Shown: positions 7,322 through 14,299 of the stretch, piece after piece | Layout of the letters: each line of letters begins with the position of its first letter | Numbering within the stretch: the first letter of the stretch is position 1 | Assembly: GCA_023387085.1 (NCBI GenBank) | Contig: JAEWIL010000059.1 | Coordinates: 1 to 16,112, forward strand | Direction of reading: 5' to 3' | Length of the DNA: 16,112 nt | Source: Pseudomonadota bacterium | GTDB lineage: Bacteria; Pseudomonadota; Alphaproteobacteria; Sphingomonadales; Sphingomonadaceae | Notes under the pieces: generated by a model | Databases searched by the model: none | Told to the model about the DNA's origin: nothing | The model's input: only the letters and a program-made list of their open reading frames with translations | Translations under genes and position numbers: made by a program

Positions 7322-7729
7322 TTAGGAGCAAGCGCCCGTGCGGCGCGCCTCGATCGCCTGCGAAAAGGGCCGCCCGCCCGCGATGCCCTGCGTATCGATC
7401 TGCACGAGGCGATTGGTTTCGCTGCGGATCGTCGTGCGGCCATGCCCCGCGCCCGGGCAGGTGTAATGAACCGTCACCGACGCCGGCGTATCCTGGATGA
7501 TATAGCGCGAGCAATTCGATTGCGGATGTTCGATCTGGATCATCCGGCGCGCGTCGCCCAGGCACATCGTTTGCAACACCGCGTCCTTGCCACGCTCGCG
7601 GAGCTGCCAGCTTCCCTTTTCAAGGCGGTCGAGCATCGCGAGCGTCGGTGCCTGCGCGGGCACCGTGGTTGCCGCGGCGAAGCCGAACGCCGCCAAGGAC
7701 GTTCTGAAGAGGGGGGAGAAGATCGCCAT
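7322..7729 (-). CDS. Small exported protein with four cysteines (DUF3617-like pattern)
   Basis: This hypothetical periplasmic protein has 135 residues. The signal peptide spans about residues 1-27 (hydrophobic SLAAFGFAAATTV, cleavage after PAQA). The mature part has LEKGSWQLRERG (36-47) followed by cysteines at 56, 73, 91 and 134. The order G-x-W...C...C...C plus a C-terminal Cys is reminiscent of the DUF3617 group, in which the cysteines probably form disulfides. That link is tentative. The ATG at 7729 is strongly supported by GGAAGGAA just upstream and by the signal peptide. A longer open frame to 7858 adds unlikely sequence. A 16-bp palindrome lies 18 bp upstream of the start. It lies between hslO and queC but is probably an independent unit. 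Confidence 0.82.
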   Translation of the reverse strand: MAIFSPLFRTSLAAFGFAAATTVPAQAPTLAMLDRLEKGSWQLRERGKDAVLQTMCLGDARRMIQIEHPQSNCSRYIIQDTPASVTVHYTCPGAGHGRTTIRSETNRLVQIDTQGIAGGRPFSQAIEARRTGACS

Positions 7730-7746
7730 TTTTCCTTCCATCCGGT

Positions 7747-7762
7747 CGTCCATAATTGGACG
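7747..7762 (-). promoter_or_regulatory. Perfect palindrome upstream of the small secreted-protein gene
   Basis: CGTCCA-TAAT-TGGACG is a 6-bp perfect dyad with a 4-nt AT core, 17 bp upstream of the ATG at 7729 and just before the ribosome binding site. The minus-strand core reads AATTAT, which could serve as a -10 element, so the dyad may be an operator over the promoter. No matching -35 element was seen at the right distance. Confidence 0.35.
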
Positions 7763-7876
7763 GAAATGCGACCCCATCGAGGATGAGGTAGCGATATCGG
7801 GTGAAGAATTCAACCGCCTGGCGCCAATTGGGCTCGCTTCATCGCCATCGGGACGCAAAAGCGGACCTACGCGCGA

Positions 7877-8791
7877 TCAGCTATGCGTCGCAACCTTGTC
7901 GAGCGAGATTGGAAAGACGCGCGAGCAAAAGGCGCAGTCGACGTTGATCATTCCACCCTCGTCAGCCATGTCGCTTCGCTCGGCTTCGGGAAATTTCGAC
8001 AGCACGCCGGCAAAATAGTCGACGCTGCAGCGACAACCGCGCGAAACGACCTCGCCCGGCTCGACGCGTACCTCGTCCTCATGGAACAGCCGCCACGCCA
8101 GCGTTTCGAGCGACGTCGCGGGATCGGTCAATTCCTCGGCCTTCAGAGTCGTCGCGATCGTCTTGGCATGGTCCCATTCGGGAAGGTCGTGTCGCACATG
8201 AAGGCGATCGCGACCGACCTCGCCCTCGGGCAGATGCTGGAGCAACAGGCCGCCTGCCACGCATCCTGCCTCCGCGTCGTGCCGCGCGGCGAGGCTGACC
8301 AGGCTAGGGATCTGTTCCGACTGTTCGAAATAATGCTCGGCGGCATCGCCGATCGACGCGCCTTCCAGCGGGACGATGCCCTGATAGCGTTCACCGCTCG
8401 CCGCCTGGTCGAAGGTGATCGCCAGAAATCCTTCGCCGAACAACGCGAAAAGCGTCGGATCGGCACCGACCTCGGCAAGCCGCTCGGCGTCAAACTTCAG
8501 ATAGCCGCGCAATTCGCCGCCCTTGTAATCGCAGACGAGCAATTCGACCGGACCGCCGCCGGTCTGCGCCTGCAGCGTCAGCTGGCTACCCTCGCCCTTC
8601 AGCGTCGAGCCGAGCAGCGCGGTCAGCACGAGCGCCTCGGCGAGCAGCTTTTCGGCTGCCGGCGGGTAATTATGCGCGGCGATGATCGTGTTGAGCACCG
8701 GCCCCAGACGCACAAGTCGTCCGCGCACATGACGCTTGGCGATCGTGAAGATCAGCGGCTGGTCGAACCAGGTTTCTTGCGTTCCGCTCAT
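7877..8791 (-). CDS. hslO: Redox-regulated chaperone Hsp33
   Basis: Hsp33 is a cytoplasmic holdase activated by oxidation. Zinc release and disulfide formation at a C-terminal four-cysteine centre expose its substrate-binding surface. The 304-residue protein has the N-terminal core with LLGSTLKGEGSQLTLQAQ (59-76) and GPVELLVCDYKGGELRGY (80-97), followed by the linker. The zinc motif is CxC at C253/C255 and CxxC at C286/C289, all four present, so redox sensing should be intact. Its ATG overlaps the argF stop by 4 bp (8788-8791), so translation is coupled to argF. The frame is open further upstream inside argF, but the family starts here. An arginine-gene neighbour for hslO recurs in alphaproteobacteria as I recall. 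The functional reason is unclear. Confidence 0.96.
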   Translation of the reverse strand: MSGTQETWFDQPLIFTIAKRHVRGRLVRLGPVLNTIIAAHNYPPAAEKLLAEALVLTALLGSTLKGEGSQLTLQAQTGGGPVELLVCDYKGGELRGYLKFDAERLAEVGADPTLFALFGEGFLAITFDQAASGERYQGIVPLEGASIGDAAEHYFEQSEQIPSLVSLAARHDAEAGCVAGGLLLQHLPEGEVGRDRLHVRHDLPEWDHAKTIATTLKAEELTDPATSLETLAWRLFHEDEVRVEPGEVVSRGCRCSVDYFAGVLSKFPEAERSDMADEGGMINVDCAFCSRVFPISLDKVATHS

Positions 8792-9711
8792 AGCTTGCCG
8801 AGCGCCCACAACAGGACCGATTTCTGGGCGTGGACCCGGTTTTCTGCCTCGTCCCAGACCCGCGACTGCGACCCGTCGATCACCGCGTCGACGACTTCCT
8901 CGCCGCGGTGCGCGGGCAGGCAATGCAGGAAGATCGCGTCGCCCTTCGCTGCGGCCATCAGCCGCTCGTCGACCTGATAGGGCGCCATCGCCGCAAGCTT
9001 GTTGTGCGCATGATCCTGTCCCATCGACACCCAGGTGTCGGTGATGACCAGATCGGCGCCCGCAACCGCATCGCGCGGGTCGCGCACGATGTCGATCTTC
9101 GCGCCTTTCGCCCGCGCCGCCTCGACGAAGCCGGCGTCGGGCTCATAGCCCTGTGGCACCCCCGCGCGAACGTTGAAGCCGAACAGCCCTGCCGCCTCGA
9201 TCAACGAAGCCAGAACATTGTTGCCGTCGCCAAGCCACGCCAGCTCGAGCCCCGGTAGCGCCTTGCCGCTTTCGACGATCGTCAGCAGGTCGGCGACGAT
9301 CTGGCACGGATGCGACAGATCGGTCAGGCCGTTGATAACCGGTACGCTGGCAAAATGCGCCAGTTCCTCGGCCTTCTCATGATGGTCGGTCCGGATCATG
9401 ATCGCATCGGCGTACCGCGAGAGCACGCGCGCGGTGTCGGCGATCGTCTCGCCGCGGCCGAGTTGCGTCATTCCGGCATCGAGTATCATCGGCGCGCCGC
9501 CAAGCTGGCGGATCGCGATGTCGAAGGACGCACGCGTCCGCGTCGAGTTCTTCTCGAATACCATGGCGAGCACATGGTCGACGAGCGGCGTGTCGGCGTC
9601 GGGCTTCGCCTTCGGCCAGCCTGCGCGCGCCGCCTTGCGGTCGATCGCGTCGGCGAGCATCGCCGCGACGGCGTCGCTGCCCGCGTCGGACAGATTCAGG
9701 AAATTCGGCAT
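8788..9711 (-). CDS. argF: Ornithine carbamoyltransferase
   Basis: ArgF condenses ornithine with carbamoyl phosphate to citrulline in arginine biosynthesis. The 307-residue protein has the carbamoyl-phosphate loop STRTR (56-60), GRGETIADTARVLSRY (85-100), HPCQ (134-137), the ornithine-binding DTWVSMG (225-231) and HCLPAHRGEEV (263-273) with its catalytic Cys. Two ATG codons lie in tandem (9714 and 9711). The second is chosen because GGAGG then sits 5 nt upstream, while the first would leave only 2 nt. An intercistronic hairpin abuts this ribosome binding site. argF follows argD by about 30 bp and overlaps hslO by 4 bp, forming a three-gene operon. All family residues I can check are present. 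Confidence 0.97.
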   Translation of the reverse strand: MPNFLNLSDAGSDAVAAMLADAIDRKAARAGWPKAKPDADTPLVDHVLAMVFEKNSTRTRASFDIAIRQLGGAPMILDAGMTQLGRGETIADTARVLSRYADAIMIRTDHHEKAEELAHFASVPVINGLTDLSHPCQIVADLLTIVESGKALPGLELAWLGDGNNVLASLIEAAGLFGFNVRAGVPQGYEPDAGFVEAARAKGAKIDIVRDPRDAVAGADLVITDTWVSMGQDHAHNKLAAMAPYQVDERLMAAAKGDAIFLHCLPAHRGEEVVDAVIDGSQSRVWDEAENRVHAQKSVLLWALGKL

Positions 9712-9719
9712 CATGCCCT

Positions 9720-9736
9720 CCGTTCTGCAGGAACGG
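9720..9736 (-). promoter_or_regulatory. Intercistronic hairpin next to the argF ribosome binding site
   Basis: CCGTTC (9720-9725) and GAACGG (9731-9736) form a perfect 6-bp stem with a 5-nt loop between the argD stop and the argF ATG. In the mRNA the 3' arm reads GAACGG and runs directly into AGGGC, so its last bases CGG form the beginning of the CGGAGGG ribosome binding site. The stem could lower argF translation or protect an mRNA end. Confidence 0.5.
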
Positions 9737-9742
9737 AAAACA

Positions 9743-10930
9743 TCAGGACGCCGGCGGGGTGTAGCTCGCCGCACCCGCCGACAATTTCTCGATGCACTCG
9801 TCGATATGGCCCTGCTCGATGTTGAGCGGCGGCAGGATGCGGACGACATTATCGCCCGCGGCGACCGTCAGCAGGCCGTGATTGTCACGCAGATGCGCGA
9901 CGAAGGCGCGGCTGTCGGACTTCATCTTGACGCCGAGCATCAATCCCATGCCGCGCACGCTCTCGAACAGATGGTCATGGTTGGGAATGAGCTGTTCGAG
10001 CGCGCCGCGCAGCCGTTCACCGGTTGCCTTGACCTGATCGAGGAAGCCGTCTTCCAGGATGACATCGAACACGGCCTGCCCCGCCGCCATTGCGAGCGGA
10101 TTGCCGCCATAGGTCGAACCGTGCGTGCCGATCACCATCCCGCGCGCCGCCTTTTCGGTCGCGAGGCAGGCGCCGAGCGGGAAGCCGCCGCCGATGCCCT
10201 TCGCGGTCGCCATGATGTCGGGGGTCACGCCGAACTGTTCATAGGCATAGAGCGAGCCGGTACGCGCGACGCCGCACTGAACCTCGTCGAAGACGAGCAT
10301 CAGGTCGCGTTTGTCGCAGATATCGCGCAGCGCCTGCAGGAAGGGCTGCGACGCGGGGCGTATACCGCCCTCACCCTGCACCGGTTCGAGCAGGAAACCG
10401 GCGGTGCTGTCGTCGACCAGGTCGAGTGCGGCGTTGATGTCGTCGAACGGCGCATAGGCGAAGCCCGGCAGAAGCGGATCGAAACCCTTGCGAAGCTTTT
10501 CCTGGTTGGTCGCCGAAATCGTACCGAGCGTGCGGCCGTGGAAGGCGTTGTTGAAGGTGATGAGCGTATGCTTGTGCGCGTTGCCGCCGCTCGAATGATA
10601 AGCGCGCGCGGTCTTGATCGCGCACTCGACCGCCTCGGCGCCCGAGTTGGTGAAGAAGACGGTGTCGGCGAAGGTATTGTCGACCAGCCGCTGCGCGAAG
10701 GCTTCGCCCTGCGGGCTGCCGTACAGGTTCGAGACATGCATCAGCGTCGCGGCCTGATCCTGGATCGCCTTCGTCAGATGCGGATGGCCGTGGCCGAGCA
10801 GATTGACCGCGATGCCGCTCGCAAAGTCGAGATAGCGTTCGCCGCGCTCGCCGATCAGATAGGCGCCCTCGCCTCGCACCGGACGCACACCGCACCGGGG
10901 GTAAACGGGCATCAGCGGCGTGATCGACAT
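9743..10930 (-). CDS. argD: Acetylornithine aminotransferase
   Basis: ArgD is a PLP-dependent class-III aminotransferase that makes N-acetylornithine in arginine biosynthesis. Related enzymes also act on N-succinyl-diaminopimelate for lysine. The 395-residue protein has NSGAEAVECAIKTARAY (95-111), FHGRTLGTISATNQ (130-143), LEPVQGEGGI (181-190), VFDEVQCGVARTG (213-225) with the PLP-ring Asp at 215, and ATAKGIGGGFPLGA (241-254) with PLP lysine K244. GTHGSTYGGNPLA (268-280) follows. The ATG at 10930 is preferred over an in-frame GTG at 10939 because AAAGGTG lies 6 nt upstream of it. It is first in the argD-argF-hslO operon. The 109-bp upstream region contains a promoter-like sequence and then a terminator-like hairpin. 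Confidence 0.97.
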   Translation of the reverse strand: MSITPLMPVYPRCGVRPVRGEGAYLIGERGERYLDFASGIAVNLLGHGHPHLTKAIQDQAATLMHVSNLYGSPQGEAFAQRLVDNTFADTVFFTNSGAEAVECAIKTARAYHSSGGNAHKHTLITFNNAFHGRTLGTISATNQEKLRKGFDPLLPGFAYAPFDDINAALDLVDDSTAGFLLEPVQGEGGIRPASQPFLQALRDICDKRDLMLVFDEVQCGVARTGSLYAYEQFGVTPDIMATAKGIGGGFPLGACLATEKAARGMVIGTHGSTYGGNPLAMAAGQAVFDVILEDGFLDQVKATGERLRGALEQLIPNHDHLFESVRGMGLMLGVKMKSDSRAFVAHLRDNHGLLTVAAGDNVVRILPPLNIEQGHIDECIEKLSAGAASYTPPAS

Positions 10931-10954
10931 GTCGGGCACCTTTCAACAATGACA

Positions 10955-10989
10955 AAAGTAAAAAGGCGACCCCGGAATGGGCCGCCCTT
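10955..10989 (-). terminator. Intrinsic terminator between the flavin oxidoreductase gene and argD
   Basis: On the minus strand AAGGGCGGCCC (10989-10979) pairs with GGGTCGCCTTT (10972-10962). The stem has 11 pairs including two G-U and a 6-nt loop, and it runs into TTTTT, then AC, then TTTT. It ends about 30 bp before the argD ATG. It may simply end the upstream gene's message. Because a promoter-like sequence lies just upstream of it, it could also attenuate argD. Confidence 0.75.
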
Positions 10990-11001
10990 GGTCGGGCCGC
11001 C

Positions 11002-11031
11002 CCTATACCGCCGCGGCAAGAGCCGCGTCAA
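11002..11031 (-). promoter_or_regulatory. Promoter-like sequence upstream of argD
   Basis: The minus strand reads TTGACG (11031-11026), an 18-nt spacer, then TATAGG (11007-11002), a fair match to a housekeeping sigma factor promoter. The spacer contains a perfect hairpin, CGCGGC-TCTT-GCCGCG (11027-11012), whose first two bases overlap the -35. It could be an operator or part of the end of the upstream message. Transcripts would begin near 10995, before the terminator-like stem. Confidence 0.4.
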
Positions 11032-11039
11032 CACGGGGC

Positions 11040-12026
11040 TTAGAGCGACTTCGCCGCCTCCATCGCGAGCGCGACCGAATGCTTGCGCGCCACATGGTCG
11101 TACATCGACGACGCGACGATGATCTCGTCGACGCCGGTCCGCGCCTGAAACGCCTTCAGCCCGTCCGCCACGTCTTCGACCGTCCCGACCGCCGAGCATT
11201 GCAGCACATGATCGAGGATCGCGCGCGCGTTCGGCGGCAGACTGTCCTTATAGCCTTCGAGCGGCGGCTTCATTTTGCCCGGATTGCCGGTACGCAGCGC
11301 AACGAACGCCTGCTGCTGCGACGAGGCGAGCAGCTCGGCCTCCTCGCGCGTATCGGCCGCGAACACGTTGAACGCCGCGGCCGCATAGGGTTCGGAAAGC
11401 TGCGCCGACGGCTTGAACTGGCGGCGATAGATGTCGAGCGCTTCGTCGAGCGCGTCGGGCGCGAAATGGCTGGCGAAGGCATAGGGCAGCCCGAGCATCG
11501 CCGCGAGCTGCGCGCCGAACAGGCTCGACCCGAGAATCCAGAGCGGGACGTTCGTTCCTTCGCCGGGCACGGCGCGAATACCGAGCCGGTCGTCGCCGGC
11601 GAGGAAAGCCTGCAACTCGACGACGTCCTGTGGAAACTGCCGCTCATCGCTCGCGAGGTTGCGGCGCAGCGCCCGCGCGACCACTCCGTCGGAGCCCGGC
11701 GCGCGGCCAAGGCCCAGATCGACGCGGCCGGGAAACAGCGCCTCCAGCGTTCCGAACTGCTCGGCGATCACCATCGGCGCATGGTTCGGGAGCATGATAC
11801 CGCCGGCGCCGATGCGGATCGTCGACGTCGCCTGCCCGATATGGACGAGCACCACCGACGTCGCGGCGCTCGCAATCCCCGCCATGCCGTGATGCTCGGC
11901 CACCCAATAGCGCTCATAACCCAGCGCCTCGGCGTGGCGGGCGAGGTCGGCGGCGTTGGCGAGCGACTGGGCCACGGTGCCGGTGTCGGTCACGGGCACG
12001 AGGTCGAGGAAAGAGAGTTTCGTCAT
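11040..12026 (-). CDS. Luciferase-like (LLM class) flavin-dependent oxidoreductase
   Basis: This is a bacterial-luciferase-fold TIM-barrel oxidoreductase, probably using FMN. The substrate is unknown. The 328-residue protein has the N-terminal strand KLSFLDLVPV (3-11), RYWVAEHHGM (39-48), RIGAGGIMLPNHAPMVIAEQ (71-90), GRVDLGLGRAPG (100-111), and PLWILGSSLFGAQLAAMLGL (161-180). These blocks match what I know as luciferase family oxidoreductase group 1 (YhbW-like). The ATG at 12026 fits the family start. The frame is open to 12107 and the ribosome binding site is weak. It lies 67 bp downstream of the Lrp-type regulator on the same strand with no terminator between, so co-transcription is likely. 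The regulator may respond to an amino acid or related compound, but the link to this enzyme's substrate is speculative. Confidence 0.88.
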   Translation of the reverse strand: MTKLSFLDLVPVTDTGTVAQSLANAADLARHAEALGYERYWVAEHHGMAGIASAATSVVLVHIGQATSTIRIGAGGIMLPNHAPMVIAEQFGTLEALFPGRVDLGLGRAPGSDGVVARALRRNLASDERQFPQDVVELQAFLAGDDRLGIRAVPGEGTNVPLWILGSSLFGAQLAAMLGLPYAFASHFAPDALDEALDIYRRQFKPSAQLSEPYAAAAFNVFAADTREEAELLASSQQQAFVALRTGNPGKMKPPLEGYKDSLPPNARAILDHVLQCSAVGTVEDVADGLKAFQARTGVDEIIVASSMYDHVARKHSVALAMEAAKSL

Positions 12027-12093
12027 GCAACCGATATGCGGTGCACGCGCCGCCGGTTCAAGTTCACCACTTCCTGCTCGCCACGAAGAAAAA

Positions 12094-12546
12094 CTACGCC
12101 CGTTCATCCTTCGGCGAATCCATCAGAACATAGGTGGTGATCGAATGGACTTGGGGCAGCACACCGAGAACCTCGGTATGGAAATGTTTGTACGCCGCCA
12201 GATCAGTCGTCTCGACGCGGAGCAGATATTCGATCGTGCCCGTGATATTGTGGCACTCGCGCACCTCCGGCGCTTCGGCCATCGCAGCCTCGAAATCCGC
12301 CTGCGACTTCTTGGTGTGCGACGACAGACCCACGGTGACATAGGCGAGGAACGTCAACCCCAGCTTCGCGGGGTCGATCACCGCGCGATACCCCTTGATC
12401 ACGCCGCTGCGTTCGAGTTCCTGCACGCGGCGCAGACAAGCCGACGGCGACAGCCCGACACGGTCGGCGAGTTCGATGTTCGAGATTCGTCCGTCGCGCG
12501 ACAGTTCCTGCAATATCCTGCGGCCAATGTCATCGATCTTGGTCAT
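12094..12546 (-). CDS. Lrp/AsnC-family transcriptional regulator
   Basis: This is a DNA-binding regulator of the feast/famine type that senses amino acids through its C-terminal RAM domain. The 150-residue protein has an N-terminal winged helix-turn-helix with the signature DGRISNIELADRVGLSPSAC (18-37) and LRRVQELERSGVIKGYRA (38-55). The RAM domain (about 65-140) includes FLAYVTVGL, CHNITGTIEYLLRV (99-111) and a C-terminal HSITTYVLMDSP. The ATG at 12546 starts at the usual place. A GTG at 12555 is also in frame. There is no ribosome binding site and a good -10 lies only 9 nt upstream, so the message may be nearly leaderless. It is divergent from a LysE-type exporter, a classic regulator-target arrangement, and such regulators usually also control themselves. 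Confidence 0.95.
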   Translation of the reverse strand: MTKIDDIGRRILQELSRDGRISNIELADRVGLSPSACLRRVQELERSGVIKGYRAVIDPAKLGLTFLAYVTVGLSSHTKKSQADFEAAMAEAPEVRECHNITGTIEYLLRVETTDLAAYKHFHTEVLGVLPQVHSITTYVLMDSPKDERA

Positions 12547-12555
12547 AGATTGCAC

Positions 12556-12585
12556 ATAATACTTGATTCCGGGTCATGTTTGCAA
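12556..12585 (-). promoter_or_regulatory. Promoter of the Lrp-family regulator gene
   Basis: The minus strand has TTGCAA (12585-12580) as -35, an 18-nt spacer and TATTAT (12561-12556) as -10. The predicted start is near 12549, leaving about 3 nt before the ATG at 12546. TTGCAA is palindromic, so the same bases can be read as a -35 for the divergent exporter gene. ATTGCA (12549-12554) and TGCAAT (12581-12586) form an inverted pair that could be the regulator's operator. Confidence 0.6.
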
Positions 12586-12612
12586 TCCCAGCACAGGAAA
12601 ACGCACTATATT
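12580..12612 (+). promoter_or_regulatory. Promoter of the LysE-type exporter gene
   Basis: TATATT (12607-12612) is a good -10 element placed 7 nt before the ATG at 12620, so transcription would start at or next to the start codon. The shared TTGCAA (12580-12585) is 21 nt upstream, longer than ideal for a -35, so activation by the divergent regulator may compensate. No ribosome binding site is present. Confidence 0.45.
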
Positions 12613-12619
12613 GCGCGCC

Positions 12620-13210
12620 ATGAACCAGACCACCCTCGCCGCGCTTTCCGCTTTCGCGCTCGTCTCGTCGATCACGCCGGGGCCGAACAATATGATGCTG
12701 ATGGCGTCGGGCGCGAATTTCGGCCTTCGCCGTACCGTTCCGCACGCGCTGGGTGTCGGCATCGGGTTCACGCTGATGATCGTCCTCGTCGGCCTCGGCC
12801 TCATGGGATTGTTCGACCTGTTCCCCGTGCTCAACATCGTGCTCAAGGTCGTCAGCGTCGTCTATCTGCTATGGCTCGCGTGGAAGATCGCCAATGCAGG
12901 CGCGCCCGGCAATGGCGAGGCGCCGCGCGGCAAGCCGATGAGCTTCTTCCAGGCGGTGCTGTTCCAGTGGGTGAACCCGAAGGCCTGGTCGATGGCGCTG
13001 ACCGCGATCGCGCTCTATGCGCCCGACCGCAATCTGATGGCGATCCTGTTCGTCGCGGCGGTCTTCGGCGTCATCAACCTGCCGTCGACCAGCCTGTGGG
13101 CGGTGATGGGCGTATCATTGCGCGGCTGGCTGTCGAGCCCGGCGCGGCTGCGCGTCTTCAACTGGACGATGGCCGCGCTGCTGGTCGGGTCGCTCGCGCT
13201 GCTCATCTGA
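12620..13210 (+). CDS. LysE/RhtB-family amino-acid exporter
   Basis: This is an inner-membrane translocator of the LysE superfamily, whose members export basic or other amino acids or homoserine lactone-like compounds. The substrate here is unknown. The 196-residue protein (typical about 200) has the N-terminal signature SITPGPNNMMLMASGANFG (17-35) and GVGIGFTLMIVLVGLGLMGL as the second membrane segment. It also has VVSVVYLLWLAWKI, then FFQAVLFQWVNPKAWSMALTAI with the family's WxNPKAW motif, and a C-terminal hydrophobic ALLVGSLALLI. About six membrane segments are seen. The ATG at 12620 matches the family start. An upstream in-frame start at 12563 would add residues unlike the family. It is divergent from an Lrp-type regulator that probably controls it. 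Confidence 0.92.
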   Translation: MNQTTLAALSAFALVSSITPGPNNMMLMASGANFGLRRTVPHALGVGIGFTLMIVLVGLGLMGLFDLFPVLNIVLKVVSVVYLLWLAWKIANAGAPGNGEAPRGKPMSFFQAVLFQWVNPKAWSMALTAIALYAPDRNLMAILFVAAVFGVINLPSTSLWAVMGVSLRGWLSSPARLRVFNWTMAALLVGSLALLI

Positions 13211-13282
13211 CCCGATTGCAAGGTTTCGGTTCGCAACCTAAAGACGACGCTCCCACTCCCCTTGCGCCGGAGAAACGAACCA

Positions 13283-14299
13283 ATGCAAAGCCGCCGTCTC
13301 GGAAAAAGCGCCATCCACGTCTCCGACATCTGCATGGGGACGATGACCTTCGGCAGTCAGACCGACGAGGCCGAGGCCTTTCGCATTCTCGACCGCTGCT
13401 TCGACGAGGGGATCAATTTCTACGACACCGCCGAAGGCTATCCGGTGCCGCCCGACATCAAATGGGTTGGCCGCACCGAAGAGATCGTCGGGCGCTGGAT
13501 GAAGACCAAGCCGCGCGATGCGATCATCATGGCGACCAAGGTCTCGGGGCCCAGCCACGTCTGGTTCAAATCGCCGTGCCGGGGCGGAATGACCGCGCTC
13601 GACCGCAAGAATATCATGCAGGCGATCGACGACAGCCTGACGCGGCTCCAGACCGACTATGTCGACCTCTATCAGACGCACTGGCCCGACCATGACTCCC
13701 CCTATGACGAGATGATGGACGCGCTCGACGAACTCGTTCGCGTCGGCAAGGTCCGCATTCTCGGGTGCTCGAACGAGACCAGCTGGGGGCTGATGAAGGC
13801 GCTTGCAGCGTCGGAGAAATTGGGCGGCGCGCGCTATCACACGATCCAGAATAATTTCAGCCTCAACAATCGCCGGTTCGAGGATGAACTGGCGCAGGTG
13901 TGCCGGCAGGAGGGCGTCAGCCTGATTCCCTATTCGCCGCTCGCCGGCGGCGTGTTGTCGGGCAAATATCAGGATGGCGTCCGGCCCGAAGGCGCGCGCT
14001 TTTCGCGCTATCTCGCGATGGAGGGTCGGCAGGCGGCGATGGGCCGCCGCTTCGTCAACGACAGGTCGCTCGCCGCGACCGCGCGCTATCTGGCGATCGC
14101 CGAAGACAATGGCCTGCATCCGGTCACGATGGCAACCGCCTGGTCGAAGCAGCACGACTTCGTCGCCTCGACGATCGTCGGGGTCAGCGCCTATGACCAG
14201 GTCGACCCGATCCTTGCGGCGAAGGACCTCGTGCTGAGCGACGATGTCATCAAGGCGATCGACAAGGTAAGCCGCGACATCCTTTACCCGATGGGTTGA
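13283..14299 (+). CDS. Aldo/keto reductase, Tas-like
   Basis: This is an NADP(H)-dependent TIM-barrel oxidoreductase. The physiological substrate is unknown. The 338-residue protein has the catalytic tetrad D48 and Y53 (FYDTAEGY), K86 (IMATKVSG) and H133 (YQTHWPDH). It also has the family blocks LDRKNIMQAIDDSLTRLQTD (106-125), GKVRILGCSNET and IPYSPLAGGVLSGKY. It resembles E. coli Tas along the length (MTFG start, AEGYPVPP, KVSGPS, LDRKNI), so Tas-like is preferred to other AKR groups. The ATG at 13283 has GGAGAAA upstream. A start at 13262 is possible but lacks the family pattern. It lies 72 bp after the exporter gene and may be co-transcribed with it. Its 3' end overlaps the convergent downstream gene by 16 bp if that gene's frame is restored. 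Confidence 0.93.
   Translation: MQSRRLGKSAIHVSDICMGTMTFGSQTDEAEAFRILDRCFDEGINFYDTAEGYPVPPDIKWVGRTEEIVGRWMKTKPRDAIIMATKVSGPSHVWFKSPCRGGMTALDRKNIMQAIDDSLTRLQTDYVDLYQTHWPDHDSPYDEMMDALDELVRVGKVRILGCSNETSWGLMKALAASEKLGGARYHTIQNNFSLNNRRFEDELAQVCRQEGVSLIPYSPLAGGVLSGKYQDGVRPEGARFSRYLAMEGRQAAMGRRFVNDRSLAATARYLAIAEDNGLHPVTMATAWSKQHDFVASTIVGVSAYDQVDPILAAKDLVLSDDVIKAIDKVSRDILYPMG

Noticed and set aside
9398..11122. A 574-codon open frame on the plus strand across argF and argD
   Set aside because: It is antisense to two fully motif-supported genes, rich in Arg and His, and shows no domain or ribosome binding site. Such frames are common in GC-rich coding DNA.
13211..13282. AGGTT/AACCT inverted repeat between the exporter and the reductase, considered as a terminator
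   Set aside because: Only five pairs, a 9-nt loop and no T-tract.
11956..13695. A 579-codon plus-strand open frame covering the Lrp regulator, the exporter and part of the reductase
   Set aside because: It runs out of frame through the exporter and reductase genes and antisense to the regulator; the composition is Arg/His-rich with no family resemblance.
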